A stretch of 40,937 bases of DNA. Origin: Betaproteobacteria bacterium (lineage in GTDB: Bacteria; Pseudomonadota; Gammaproteobacteria; Burkholderiales; SG8-41). Position numbers and translations under genes: made by a program. Below are positions 34,476 through 40,937 of the stretch, piece after piece. The notes beneath the pieces are model-generated. The model made no database searches. It was not told the DNA's origin and was given only the letters and a program-made list of their open reading frames with translations. The stretch is taken from NCBI GenBank assembly GCA_025356695.1, contig JANXSE010000233.1, positions 1 through 40,937 of the forward strand. The letters run 5' to 3'. Position 1 is the stretch's first letter. The number at the start of each line of letters is the position of its first letter.

Positions 34476-36122
34476 TTAAGCCGGGCTTTTTTGTTCGGCG
34501 AGACCAAAATCGATCAGCGCTTGCGCGCGCAATTTGTTTTTTTGTACCTTGGCGCTGCCGGTCATGCCGATGTTATCAAACGTTTCGACGATGCGGACAT
34601 AACGCGGTACACGGAAGTTCGCCATACGCTCGCGGCTCCACGCAATAATATCATCCGGCGTGGCGCTTTCGCCCGGCCGCAGGATCAGATAGGCCGCCGG
34701 CACCTCGGTGAGGCGCGGGTCGGGCACGCCGATCACCTGCGCCTGTTTGATCTTGGGGTGGCGGTGCAGCACGTCCTCGACCTCGGCCGGCGCGACGTTT
34801 TCGCCACCGACGCGGAACACGTCCTTCACGCGCGTCAGAAAACGCAGGCGACCGTCGTCGTCCATGATGCCCAGGTCGCCGCTGTGCAGCCAGCCATCGG
34901 CATCAATGGTTTTAGCGGTCTGCTCGGGCATCTTGTAGTAGCCCTTCATCACGCTCACACCGCGCACCAGAATTTCACCGGGCTGTCCCGGCGGCTGCGC
35001 GCGGCCCGACGCAGTATCGCGAATCTCTACTTCGACGTCGTCGAGCACATGCGCCCAGCCGCCGATGCGTTTTTCGACGTCGTCGTCGTGCCATGACATG
35101 CACACGTTGGGGGACGCTTCCGACAAACCATAGGCGTGGCACAGCCCGCGCATGCCCATGTTCTCGACGATCTGGCGCGAAGCCTCGGGCCCGGCCGAGG
35201 CCCAGCCGCTTTTCAATTTCAGTGGAAACTTGCCGAAATCCGGATGGTTGCACATCATCAGAAACATGGTGTCGTTGCCGGAGGTGACCGTGCAGTTCTC
35301 ATCGGACATCAGACGCAGTGCCGCACCGGGTTCGAAACTCGGCGTTGACAGCAACATCGCGCCGCTGGTCAGTGTGGCCAGCATCGACAGCGTGGTGCCG
35401 GCGACGTGATAAAACGGCCGCGCGCTGTAATAGCGGTCGCCGGCACGGCAGTCGAAGCGCGGTGCCACGCAGGCCGCATTGCGCAGCATGTTGTCGTGCG
35501 TCAGCATCACGCCCTTCGGATACGAAGTCGTGCCGGAAGTGAATTGCATGAGCAGCACGTCATCCGGTTCTACCGGCTTGGCGTTGACCGCCGGCGCATA
35601 GGCGCCGCGCGCCAGCCATTTGCCGAACCCGATCGCGCCGGCCGGCACGTCGTCGCCGAGCACGACGACCTCGCGCAGCTGCGGCAGTGCCACGTCAGGC
35701 AGCCTGTATTCGAGTGCCGGACAAATCTGCCGCAGCATCGCGATAAAATCGATTTTCAGAAAGCGGTCGACGGTGAGCAGCAGTTTGACGTCGGCCTGTT
35801 TCAGGCAGTAGGCGAGTTCATCCGCCTTGAAGCGCGTGTTGACCGGCACCGTTACCGCGCCGACGATGGCCGCGCCGTAGAAGAACTGCACCCACTCAAC
35901 GGCGTTGCCCATGCAGACCGCGACGTGGTCGCCGTGCCCGATGCCCGAGGCGCGTAACGTCCGCGCGACGGCGTGCGCGGCGTGGTGCAGCTCCCGATAG
36001 GTGAGGCGGCGCCCGGCGATGACCAGTGCATCGGCATCAGGCCAGCGGTCGGCCGCGTGTTCCAATGCCTGTTCGAGTGTTTGTCGCGGCCATGGCGGCG
36101 AACGGCGTGCCTGCATCGACAT
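34476..36122 (-). CDS. acyl-CoA synthetase (AMP-dependent synthetase/ligase family)
   Basis: A 548-residue ANL-superfamily enzyme with the phosphate loop FTSGTTSYPKG at residues 194-204, AYGLSEASPN (A5-type motif) near 330, WLHSGDLGIMDDDGRLRFLTRVKDVFRVGGENVAPAEVED near 410-450, and the C-terminal catalytic Lys region GSAKVQKNKLR near 528. It converts a carboxylic acid, ATP and CoA to acyl-CoA. The substrate is not readable, but the neighbours suggest a medium-size organic or aromatic/alicyclic acid. It lies upstream of the DUF35/thiolase-like pair with a 102-bp gap and 7 bp downstream of a Bug receptor gene, so uptake and activation are linked. Confidence 0.92.
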   Translation of the reverse strand: MSMQARRSPPWPRQTLEQALEHAADRWPDADALVIAGRRLTYRELHHAAHAVARTLRASGIGHGDHVAVCMGNAVEWVQFFYGAAIVGAVTVPVNTRFKADELAYCLKQADVKLLLTVDRFLKIDFIAMLRQICPALEYRLPDVALPQLREVVVLGDDVPAGAIGFGKWLARGAYAPAVNAKPVEPDDVLLMQFTSGTTSYPKGVMLTHDNMLRNAACVAPRFDCRAGDRYYSARPFYHVAGTTLSMLATLTSGAMLLSTPSFEPGAALRLMSDENCTVTSGNDTMFLMMCNHPDFGKFPLKLKSGWASAGPEASRQIVENMGMRGLCHAYGLSEASPNVCMSWHDDDVEKRIGGWAHVLDDVEVEIRDTASGRAQPPGQPGEILVRGVSVMKGYYKMPEQTAKTIDADGWLHSGDLGIMDDDGRLRFLTRVKDVFRVGGENVAPAEVEDVLHRHPKIKQAQVIGVPDPRLTEVPAAYLILRPGESATPDDIIAWSRERMANFRVPRYVRIVETFDNIGMTGSAKVQKNKLRAQALIDFGLAEQKSPA

Positions 36123-36129
36123 CAGACGC

Positions 36130-37116
36130 TCACTCCGACTTGATGTTGGATGTCTTCACGACATTGGCCCAGCGCACCACCTCTTTCTGATAGTAAGCGG
36201 CGAGTTCCTCCGGCGTGCTGATCCAGACCTCGATCGCGCGCGACTTCATCTGCTCGGTGACGTCGGGCGATTTCATGATGCGGTGCACTTCGGCATTGAG
36301 CTTTGCGATGATCGGCTTCGGCGTGCCGGCCGGCACCGCCAGGCCCCACCATGGTGTGGCTTCGTAACCGGGGTAACCCGATTCGGCAATGGTCGGCAGA
36401 TCGGGCGTGTAAGGCGAGCGTTTCGCGCTGGTCACTGCGATGGCGCGCAGACGGCCGGACTTCCACAGTTCGCCGACTGTGGAGTAACCGCCGAAGGCCA
36501 TGTTGATCTGTCCGCCCATCAAGTCGGTCAGCGCCGGCGCCAGGCCTTTGTACGGAATATGCACGATGTCGATTTTCGCCATCGTCTTGAGCATTTCACC
36601 CATCAGGTTGGAGGTGCCGCCGTTGCCGGTCGATCCGTAGTTGAGCGCGCCCGGTTTCGCTTTAGCCAGCGCGACGAGATCCTGCAGTGTTTTCACCGGC
36701 AGCGACGGCTGCACCACCACCAGGTACGGCGTGGCCGCGACCATGGAGACGAAGCTGAGGTCCTTGTTGGTGTTGTAAGGCAGCTTCGGAAACAGTGTCT
36801 GGTTGACGGCCAGCGCCACCGAGCACAGCAGCAGCGTGTAGCCGTCAGGCGGCGATTTCGCCGCCATCTCGGTGCCGATGATGGTGCTGCCGCCGGCGCG
36901 GTTGTCGACCACCATCTGCTTGCCCCAGTTCTCGGTGAACTTGGCTGCCAGCATGCGGCCGAGGTAATCGTTGAGCGCGCCCGGCGGGAAGGGTACGATG
37001 AAGCGGACCGGTTTCGCGGGGTACTGTTCGATGGCGCGCTCGGCGCTGGTGGCGGCCTGCGCGGTGGTCGCGGCGAGCAGCACAAGGGTCGTCAATGCGG
37101 ATCTGGTCAGAGTCAT
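36130..37116 (-). CDS. Bug-family (TctC) substrate-binding protein
   Basis: A 328-residue periplasmic receptor. The signal peptide MTLTRSALTTLVLLAATTAQAA is followed by the classic Bug start YPAKPVRFIVPFPPGALNDYLGR, VVDNRAGGSTIIGTEMAAKSPPDGYTLLL, LNYGSTGNGGTSNLMGEMLK, VHIPYKGLAPALTDLMGGQINMAF and GYEATPWWGLAVPAGTPKPII. It captures an organic acid for a tripartite tricarboxylate transporter whose membrane subunits are not here. The acyl-CoA synthetase gene starts 7 bp after its stop, implying that the bound compound is the synthetase's substrate; this link is inference. Confidence 0.93.
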   Translation of the reverse strand: MTLTRSALTTLVLLAATTAQAATSAERAIEQYPAKPVRFIVPFPPGALNDYLGRMLAAKFTENWGKQMVVDNRAGGSTIIGTEMAAKSPPDGYTLLLCSVALAVNQTLFPKLPYNTNKDLSFVSMVAATPYLVVVQPSLPVKTLQDLVALAKAKPGALNYGSTGNGGTSNLMGEMLKTMAKIDIVHIPYKGLAPALTDLMGGQINMAFGGYSTVGELWKSGRLRAIAVTSAKRSPYTPDLPTIAESGYPGYEATPWWGLAVPAGTPKPIIAKLNAEVHRIMKSPDVTEQMKSRAIEVWISTPEELAAYYQKEVVRWANVVKTSNIKSE

Positions 37117-37164
37117 GATGGCGTGTCCGTTTGGGTTAAGACAAGGTAGACAATGAATGGGCGA

Positions 37165-38010
37165 TTATTGTTCACGACAGGTAATGCCGTCGTGCGCGGC
37201 GGCGAAATGCAGCACATGATCGGTGCAGGTTGCCGGCAGCAGGGTCAGCACCGAATGGAAGGCAGTCGGCACATGCACGAACTTCATGTGCGGAATGCCG
37301 GCAGCGAGTTGTTCCTCCTGCTCGCGGCTGGTGATCGGACCGCCGGTCGGGTAGAGGCCCAGCACCGGCGCCTTGATTTTCGTCAGAAACGATGCCGCGC
37401 TGGCGTGGCGCAACAGACCATAAAGCCCGCACATCACTTCGACATCCGATTTGCCCATTTCACTGGCATACCAGTCGAGCAGGCCCGGATCGGTGCCCGG
37501 CGGAAAACGCGTCGTGCCGTTGGTCAATGCCGCCCACTTTGCCGCACCGATCGAGCGCAGCGCGTCTTCGCGCGACTTGAAGCCGACGGCAAAAGTCTCC
37601 TGGTGTTTTTGATTGAGACTCACCGGCGCGGAAACGAGCGAGAGCGTGCGCACGCGCGATGGCTGCGTGGCGGCGAGCACCATGCCGAGGATGCCGCCGA
37701 AGGATTCGCCGCAGTAATGCACCGACTCGAGACCGAGCGCATCAAGCAGTGCAGTCATGTCTTCGATGTAGTTTTCGACGGTGATGTCGGTGGCCGGGTT
37801 GAAATCAACCGGCGATAGTCCCAGTCCGCGCAGATCGGGGCGCACGATCCTGTAGAAGCGCGAGAGGTAGGGCACCCAGCCGTACCAGAATTGCGACGAG
37901 CGGCCGAAACCATGCTGCAGAAAAATGGTCGGCGCGTTTTTCCACGGATCGGTGAAATCATCGACGCGATAGTGCAGCGCCGGTTTTCCTTTGCGTTCAA
38001 GTAGGGGCAC
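37165..38010 (-). CDS. alpha/beta hydrolase
   Basis: A 281-residue alpha/beta-hydrolase-fold protein. The oxyanion-hole HGF motif is at residues 33-35 (FLQHGFGRSSQFW), the RPDLRGLGLS strand near 58-66, the nucleophile elbow GESFGG at 101-106 (Ser103), and the likely catalytic His in AFHSVLTLLP near residue 255. It has no signal peptide, so it is cytoplasmic. The family includes esterases, lactonases and C-C hydrolases such as MhpC-type enzymes; with its neighbours an enol-lactonase or ester-cleaving role in organic acid breakdown is plausible, but the substrate is unknown. Confidence 0.88.
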   Translation of the reverse strand: MPLLERKGKPALHYRVDDFTDPWKNAPTIFLQHGFGRSSQFWYGWVPYLSRFYRIVRPDLRGLGLSPVDFNPATDITVENYIEDMTALLDALGLESVHYCGESFGGILGMVLAATQPSRVRTLSLVSAPVSLNQKHQETFAVGFKSREDALRSIGAAKWAALTNGTTRFPPGTDPGLLDWYASEMGKSDVEVMCGLYGLLRHASAASFLTKIKAPVLGLYPTGGPITSREQEEQLAAGIPHMKFVHVPTAFHSVLTLLPATCTDHVLHFAAAHDGITCREQ

Positions 38011-38072
38011 GGTGTTCCTTGCGCGCCTGTTGCCGGCGCGGCGTCGTTGCGGTGTTGTGATTAAGCGGTGTT

Positions 38073-38843
38073 TCAGCGGCCTTCGAACTTCGGCGGGCGC
38101 TTTTCCTTGAAGGCAGCGATGCCTTCCTTGTGGTCGTGCGTCAGGCGCGCGGTGCAGACGGCGAGGTTTTCGATTTCGAGCAGTTGTTCCAGCGTCGGCG
38201 TGTAGATCGACTGGAACATGCGTTTGGCCATGCGCAGTGCGTAGGTGGCCGAACCCGCGATTTCCTGTGCGAGCTTTAATGTTTCTGCTTCGAGTTCTGC
38301 ATCTGCAACGACTTTCATGATGATGCCGAGGTCTTTCGCTTCGGCCGCCGGCAGGCGGCGTGCGGTGTAAACAAGTTCTTTCGCTTTGGCGATGCCGACG
38401 TGCTGCGCGAGAAAATAAACCGCGCCGCCGTCCGGCGGAATACCGACGTTCTTGAACGCCATCAGCAGGTAGGCGGTGTCCGAGGCGACGATCAGATCGC
38501 AGGCCAGCGCGATGCTGGCGCCGATGCCGGCGACCGGACCGCGGATGGCGGCGATCACCGGCTTCTCGCAGTTGTGCAGATTCTTGATCATGCGCTGGTG
38601 GGTCGAGGTGCGCTTGCGTCCGGCGATGACGTCGTAACTGTCCATCTTGCCGACATCGCTGCCGGCGCAGAAGGCACGTCCGGCGCCCGTGAGGATGACG
38701 GCGCGCACTTCGTCGTCGAAAGTCAGCGCGGCGAAGGCGTCGGCGAGACCTTCGTACATTTCACCGGTCAGTGCATTGAGCTTGTCGGCGCGGTCGAGTT
38801 TGACGGTAGCGATGCCGTCCTGTTTTGTGATAGTGATGGTCAT
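38073..38843 (-). CDS. enoyl-CoA hydratase/isomerase family protein (PaaG-like)
   Basis: A 256-residue crotonase-fold protein. The CoA-binding phrase RAFCAGSDVGKM lies at residues 56-67 and the oxyanion-hole phrase VAGIGASIALACDLIVAS at 104-121. Of the two catalytic Glu of classical hydratases, the first is replaced by Ser110 and the second by Ala129, while Asp138 is present in the PPDGGA motif. That pattern resembles PaaG-type and other isomerases that use this Asp, so double-bond isomerisation is more likely than hydration. The ATG at 38843 is used; the frame is open to 38915. It is divergent from the FecR-like gene. Confidence 0.88.
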   Translation of the reverse strand: MTITITKQDGIATVKLDRADKLNALTGEMYEGLADAFAALTFDDEVRAVILTGAGRAFCAGSDVGKMDSYDVIAGRKRTSTHQRMIKNLHNCEKPVIAAIRGPVAGIGASIALACDLIVASDTAYLLMAFKNVGIPPDGGAVYFLAQHVGIAKAKELVYTARRLPAAEAKDLGIIMKVVADAELEAETLKLAQEIAGSATYALRMAKRMFQSIYTPTLEQLLEIENLAVCTARLTHDHKEGIAAFKEKRPPKFEGR

Positions 38844-38990
38844 GCGGTCGGTTCCGTGAAGGCGGCGGGATTGCGGGAGGGGTTGCGTTGCCTCGATTAT
38901 AGCTGCATGCGACACAGCCGCGCTGTAAGGCCGGGCGTGCGGTGCCGACCAACGCGGATTAACGCAGATAATTTACCGGAGGTACGCGGT

Positions 38991-39629
38991 ATGCAGGCTA
39001 AAGGGTTCACCGGCCGTCACTTTTCGCGGCGTCGTTTTCTCGGGCAGTCAGTCGCGGTCGGCGCGGTGCTGACGTTTTCCGTGCCGGTCATGGCGGCATC
39101 CATAGGCGAGACCATGGGCGAGGTGCTGGTCAACGGCATGCGTGCGACGCGCGATACCGTGATCCGCATCGGCGACCGCATCGAGACCGCGGCGGGCGCC
39201 AGTCTGGTGTTTCGCATCGGCAACGACGCGTTTCTCGTGCGCGAAATGTCAACAGTGATGCTGGAGGCTTCATCGGGCAGCAGGGCGCTGTTGTCGGCAC
39301 TGCGCGTGGTCACCGGCGCGGTGCTTGCCGTTTTCGGGCCCGGCATGCGTTCGGTGATGACGGGGCTGGTGACAGGGGCGATCCGCGGCACCGGCATTTA
39401 TGTGGAGGCCACGCCGGCGCGCACCTATTTCTGCACCTGTTACGGTAACGTCGGCTTGTCTGCGGCGGATGGCACAAAAAAAGATGTCATTGCGACGAAT
39501 CACACGGCGCACTACATTCACGCCAAAGCGGATGCGGGGGGATCAATCGTCGCTGCGTCCATGTTGAACCATAACAATCAGGAACTGGCGATGCTGGAGA
39601 GACTCGCCGGTCGAAAATCGCGTCTCTAG
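38991..39629 (+). CDS. Tat-exported FecR-domain-like protein
   Basis: A 212-residue protein with a clear twin-arginine signal (SRRRFLGQS at residues 12-20, then a hydrophobic run ending VMAAS). The rest is beta-rich and resembles the FecR domain: VLVNGMRATRDTVIRIGDRIETAAGASLVFRIGNDAFLVREMSTVML, a turn, then VVTGAVLAVFGPG...GAIRGTGIYVEATPARTYFCTCYGNVGL. Free-standing periplasmic FecR-like proteins without a sigma factor are found in betaproteobacteria and have no known role; the CTCYG Cys pair may bind a metal or form a disulfide. GGAGG lies 8 nt before the ATG. It is divergent from the crotonase gene and the only plus-strand gene among the catabolic genes at this end. Confidence 0.78.
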   Translation: MQAKGFTGRHFSRRRFLGQSVAVGAVLTFSVPVMAASIGETMGEVLVNGMRATRDTVIRIGDRIETAAGASLVFRIGNDAFLVREMSTVMLEASSGSRALLSALRVVTGAVLAVFGPGMRSVMTGLVTGAIRGTGIYVEATPARTYFCTCYGNVGLSAADGTKKDVIATNHTAHYIHAKADAGGSIVAASMLNHNNQELAMLERLAGRKSRL

Positions 39630-39661
39630 GCGGATCTGAACTGATTGCTTCGGTAGCGCGC

Positions 39662-39715
39662 AGGGTGCGCACTGCGCACCTTCAACCGCCGGACCGCGTG
39701 CGCGGTGCGCACCCT
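39662..39715. repeat. 18-bp inverted repeat between convergent genes
   Basis: AGGGTGCGCACTGCGCAC (39662-39679) is matched in inverted form at 39698-39715 with a single mismatch, around an 18-nt loop. Each arm is itself nearly palindromic (GTGCGCAC-type). It lies between the convergent FecR-like and SDR genes and may act as a terminator hairpin, or be one copy of a dispersed chromosomal repeat. Confidence 0.7.
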
Positions 39716-39740
39716 ACAAAATTCCTTCGGTGGTCTGGAC

Positions 39741-40664
39741 TCAGGTCGGATCGGAACTGAATACGTCGTTGGTGCGTTCGGTCGCCGGATAAAAGGCGTC
39801 CTTGAAGGCCGGCACCATGTGCGCGGCGCAGTCTTCAGGTGTCCAGCCTTCGGCGCGATGCACGCGCTGCAGCGGCCGCGACTGGCCCATCAGGAAGATT
39901 TCATTCTTGCGCATGGAAAAAATCTGACCGTTGACGCCGGCCGCCGCGTCGCTGGCGAGAAACACCACCAGCGGCGCGTTGTGTTCGGCGGTGATCTGTT
40001 TGTAGCGTTCGGTGCGTTTTGCCGCCGCCGGGTCCTTCGGCGGGATGGAGCCGGTCATGCGCGTCCACGCCACCGGTGCGACACAGTTCGAGCGCACGTT
40101 GAAGTGCGCCATGTCGATGGCGATGGCTTTCGACAGGGCGACGATGCCGAGTTTGGCTGCGCTGTAATTGGCCTGGCCCATGCCGCCGATCAGGCCGGCG
40201 GTCGAAGTCATGTGCACGAAGGCGCCGCTGTTCTGTTTGCGGAAATGCCCGGCGGCATGGCGTGACATGTTGAACGCACCTTTCAGCATGACGTTGATGA
40301 CGGCGTCCCAGTCGTCTTCTGTCATCTTGTGAAAGATCGCATCGCGCAGAATGCCGGCGTTGTTGACCGCGCAGTCGATGCGGCCGAAATGGTCGAGCGC
40401 GCACTGGATGATTTGATTGGCGCTGGCGAAGCCGGCGACGCTGTCGCTGTTGGCAACTGCTGCACCACCGGCGGCGTTGATCTCGTTGGCGACCTGTTGC
40501 GCCGGCGTGGCATCGCTGCCTTTGCCTTCAAGTGAGGCGCCGATGTCGTTGACGATGACCTGTGCACCGTGTTTCGCCATCAGCATGGCGATGGCGCGGC
40601 CGATGCCGCGGCCGGCGCCGGTGACGACGACGGTTTTGCCGGCGAGCGAAATGCCGTCAGACAT
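39741..40664 (-). CDS. short-chain dehydrogenase/reductase (MFE-2-like)
   Basis: A 307-residue SDR enzyme with the cofactor motif TGAGRGIG at residues 15-22, NNAGILRD near 100-107, the catalytic Ser in MTSTAGLIG, and YSAAKLG with the Tyr/Lys pair. The length beyond 250 residues and the phrase DIGASLEGKGSDATPAQQVANEI match the dehydrogenase domain of multifunctional enzyme type 2 (17-beta-HSD type 4), which oxidises (3R)-hydroxyacyl-CoA. The MaoC-like gene follows 15 bp upstream in the same direction and corresponds to that enzyme's hydratase domain, so the pair probably does hydration and oxidation of an enoyl-CoA as separate proteins. Confidence 0.92.
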   Translation of the reverse strand: MSDGISLAGKTVVVTGAGRGIGRAIAMLMAKHGAQVIVNDIGASLEGKGSDATPAQQVANEINAAGGAAVANSDSVAGFASANQIIQCALDHFGRIDCAVNNAGILRDAIFHKMTEDDWDAVINVMLKGAFNMSRHAAGHFRKQNSGAFVHMTSTAGLIGGMGQANYSAAKLGIVALSKAIAIDMAHFNVRSNCVAPVAWTRMTGSIPPKDPAAAKRTERYKQITAEHNAPLVVFLASDAAAGVNGQIFSMRKNEIFLMGQSRPLQRVHRAEGWTPEDCAAHMVPAFKDAFYPATERTNDVFSSDPT

Positions 40665-40679
40665 GATGCGGTGTGACGC

Positions 40680-40937
40680 TCAGGCGATTTCCGCGCGACC
40701 GTTGTTCAACACGGTGACGCCGCGCGCCGGCACTGTCGAACGGAACGACACGATGTTGCCATCGCGCCACAGTTCGGTGCGGATGGTTTCGCCCGGATAG
40801 ACCGGCGAGGAGAAACGACCCTGCATGCTTTTGATGCGTGCCGGATCGTAACCGCACATGGTTTTTACCAGTGCATGCCCGGCGACGCCAAAAGTGCAGC
40901 GGCCGTGCAGAATGGGCGCCTTGAAGCCGGCTTTTTT
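40680..40937 (-). CDS. MaoC-family enoyl-CoA hydratase 2, C-terminal part (cut by window edge)
   Basis: The last 85 codons of a MaoC/hydratase-2 protein enter from the right edge. APILHGRCTFGVAGHALV is the second-half motif of the hydratase-2 family (as in the hydratase domain of peroxisomal MFE-2), followed by RFSSPVYPGETIRTELWRDGN. The family adds water to trans-2-enoyl-CoA to give (3R)-hydroxyacyl-CoA. Its stop lies 15 bp before the SDR start, so the two are one operon. The N-terminal half and true start are outside the window. Confidence 0.9.
   Translation of the reverse strand, partial: KKAGFKAPILHGRCTFGVAGHALVKTMCGYDPARIKSMQGRFSSPVYPGETIRTELWRDGNIVSFRSTVPARGVTVLNNGRAEIA

Noticed and set aside
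34026..35096. A 356-residue plus-strand frame opposite the DUF35 and acyl-CoA synthetase genes
   Set aside because: It crosses two real genes in antisense and shows no domain or ribosome site.
38400..38990. A 197-residue upstream extension of the FecR-like frame
   Set aside because: It is antisense to the crotonase-family gene. The Tat signal at 38991 and the GGAGG before it mark the real start.

Overview
The window is about 41 kb of GC-rich chromosomal DNA from a betaproteobacterium, probably a Burkholderiales- or Rhodocyclales-like lineage; the genus cannot be fixed from the sequence alone. The evidence is gene order and gene families. The block exbB-exbD-lpxK-Trm112-kdsB-adk lies opposite xseA, and tsaE-amiC-mutL-miaA lies beside queG. 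Two orphan Bug-type (tripartite tricarboxylate transporter) receptors are also present. No rRNA, tRNA or CRISPR array was seen.

Left part (1-12,005): the end of an MFS transporter, a queuosine-precursor transporter, a LEA14-like lipoprotein, a tandem-cupin protein, and a parA-like ATPase gene broken by one in-frame amber codon. These are followed by a gamma-carbonic anhydrase homologue and a pyrophosphate-energetics group: proton-pumping pyrophosphatase, PPi-dependent phosphofructokinase and adenylate kinase. The Kdo/lipid A genes kdsB and lpxK and an ExbB/ExbD pair come next.

Middle (12,006-14,142): the exbB-xseA intergenic region carries a complete 1,620-bp IS1595-family element. It has 24-bp inverted repeats (22/24 identical) and a perfect 8-bp target duplication. 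It holds a transposase and, inside the same repeats, an AT-rich passenger gene for a small membrane-anchored protein. The element sits directly against a perfect inverted pair of DnaA boxes in an AT-rich gap.

Centre (14,143-32,119): xseA; the transhydrogenase genes pntA-pntB behind a probable FNR-type promoter; miaA, mutL, a DUF3047 lipoprotein, amiC and tsaE; then queG, whose start codon overlaps that of divergent tsaE on a single CATG. A Tat-type exported MsrB follows, then a tightly overlapping three-gene operon (CapK-like adenylating enzyme, methyltransferase, glycosyltransferase-like protein) of unknown product. A Bug receptor, a small membrane protein and a glutamate-dehydrogenase-family gene end this part.

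Right part (32,317-40,937): a CoA-dependent catabolic neighbourhood with a cupin, a thiolase-like protein with a DUF35 partner, acyl-CoA synthetase, Bug receptor, alpha/beta hydrolase, enoyl-CoA hydratase/isomerase, SDR dehydrogenase and a MaoC hydratase cut by the window edge. A Tat-exported FecR-like protein lies between these genes. The set looks like uptake, CoA activation and beta-oxidation-type breakdown of an unidentified organic acid.
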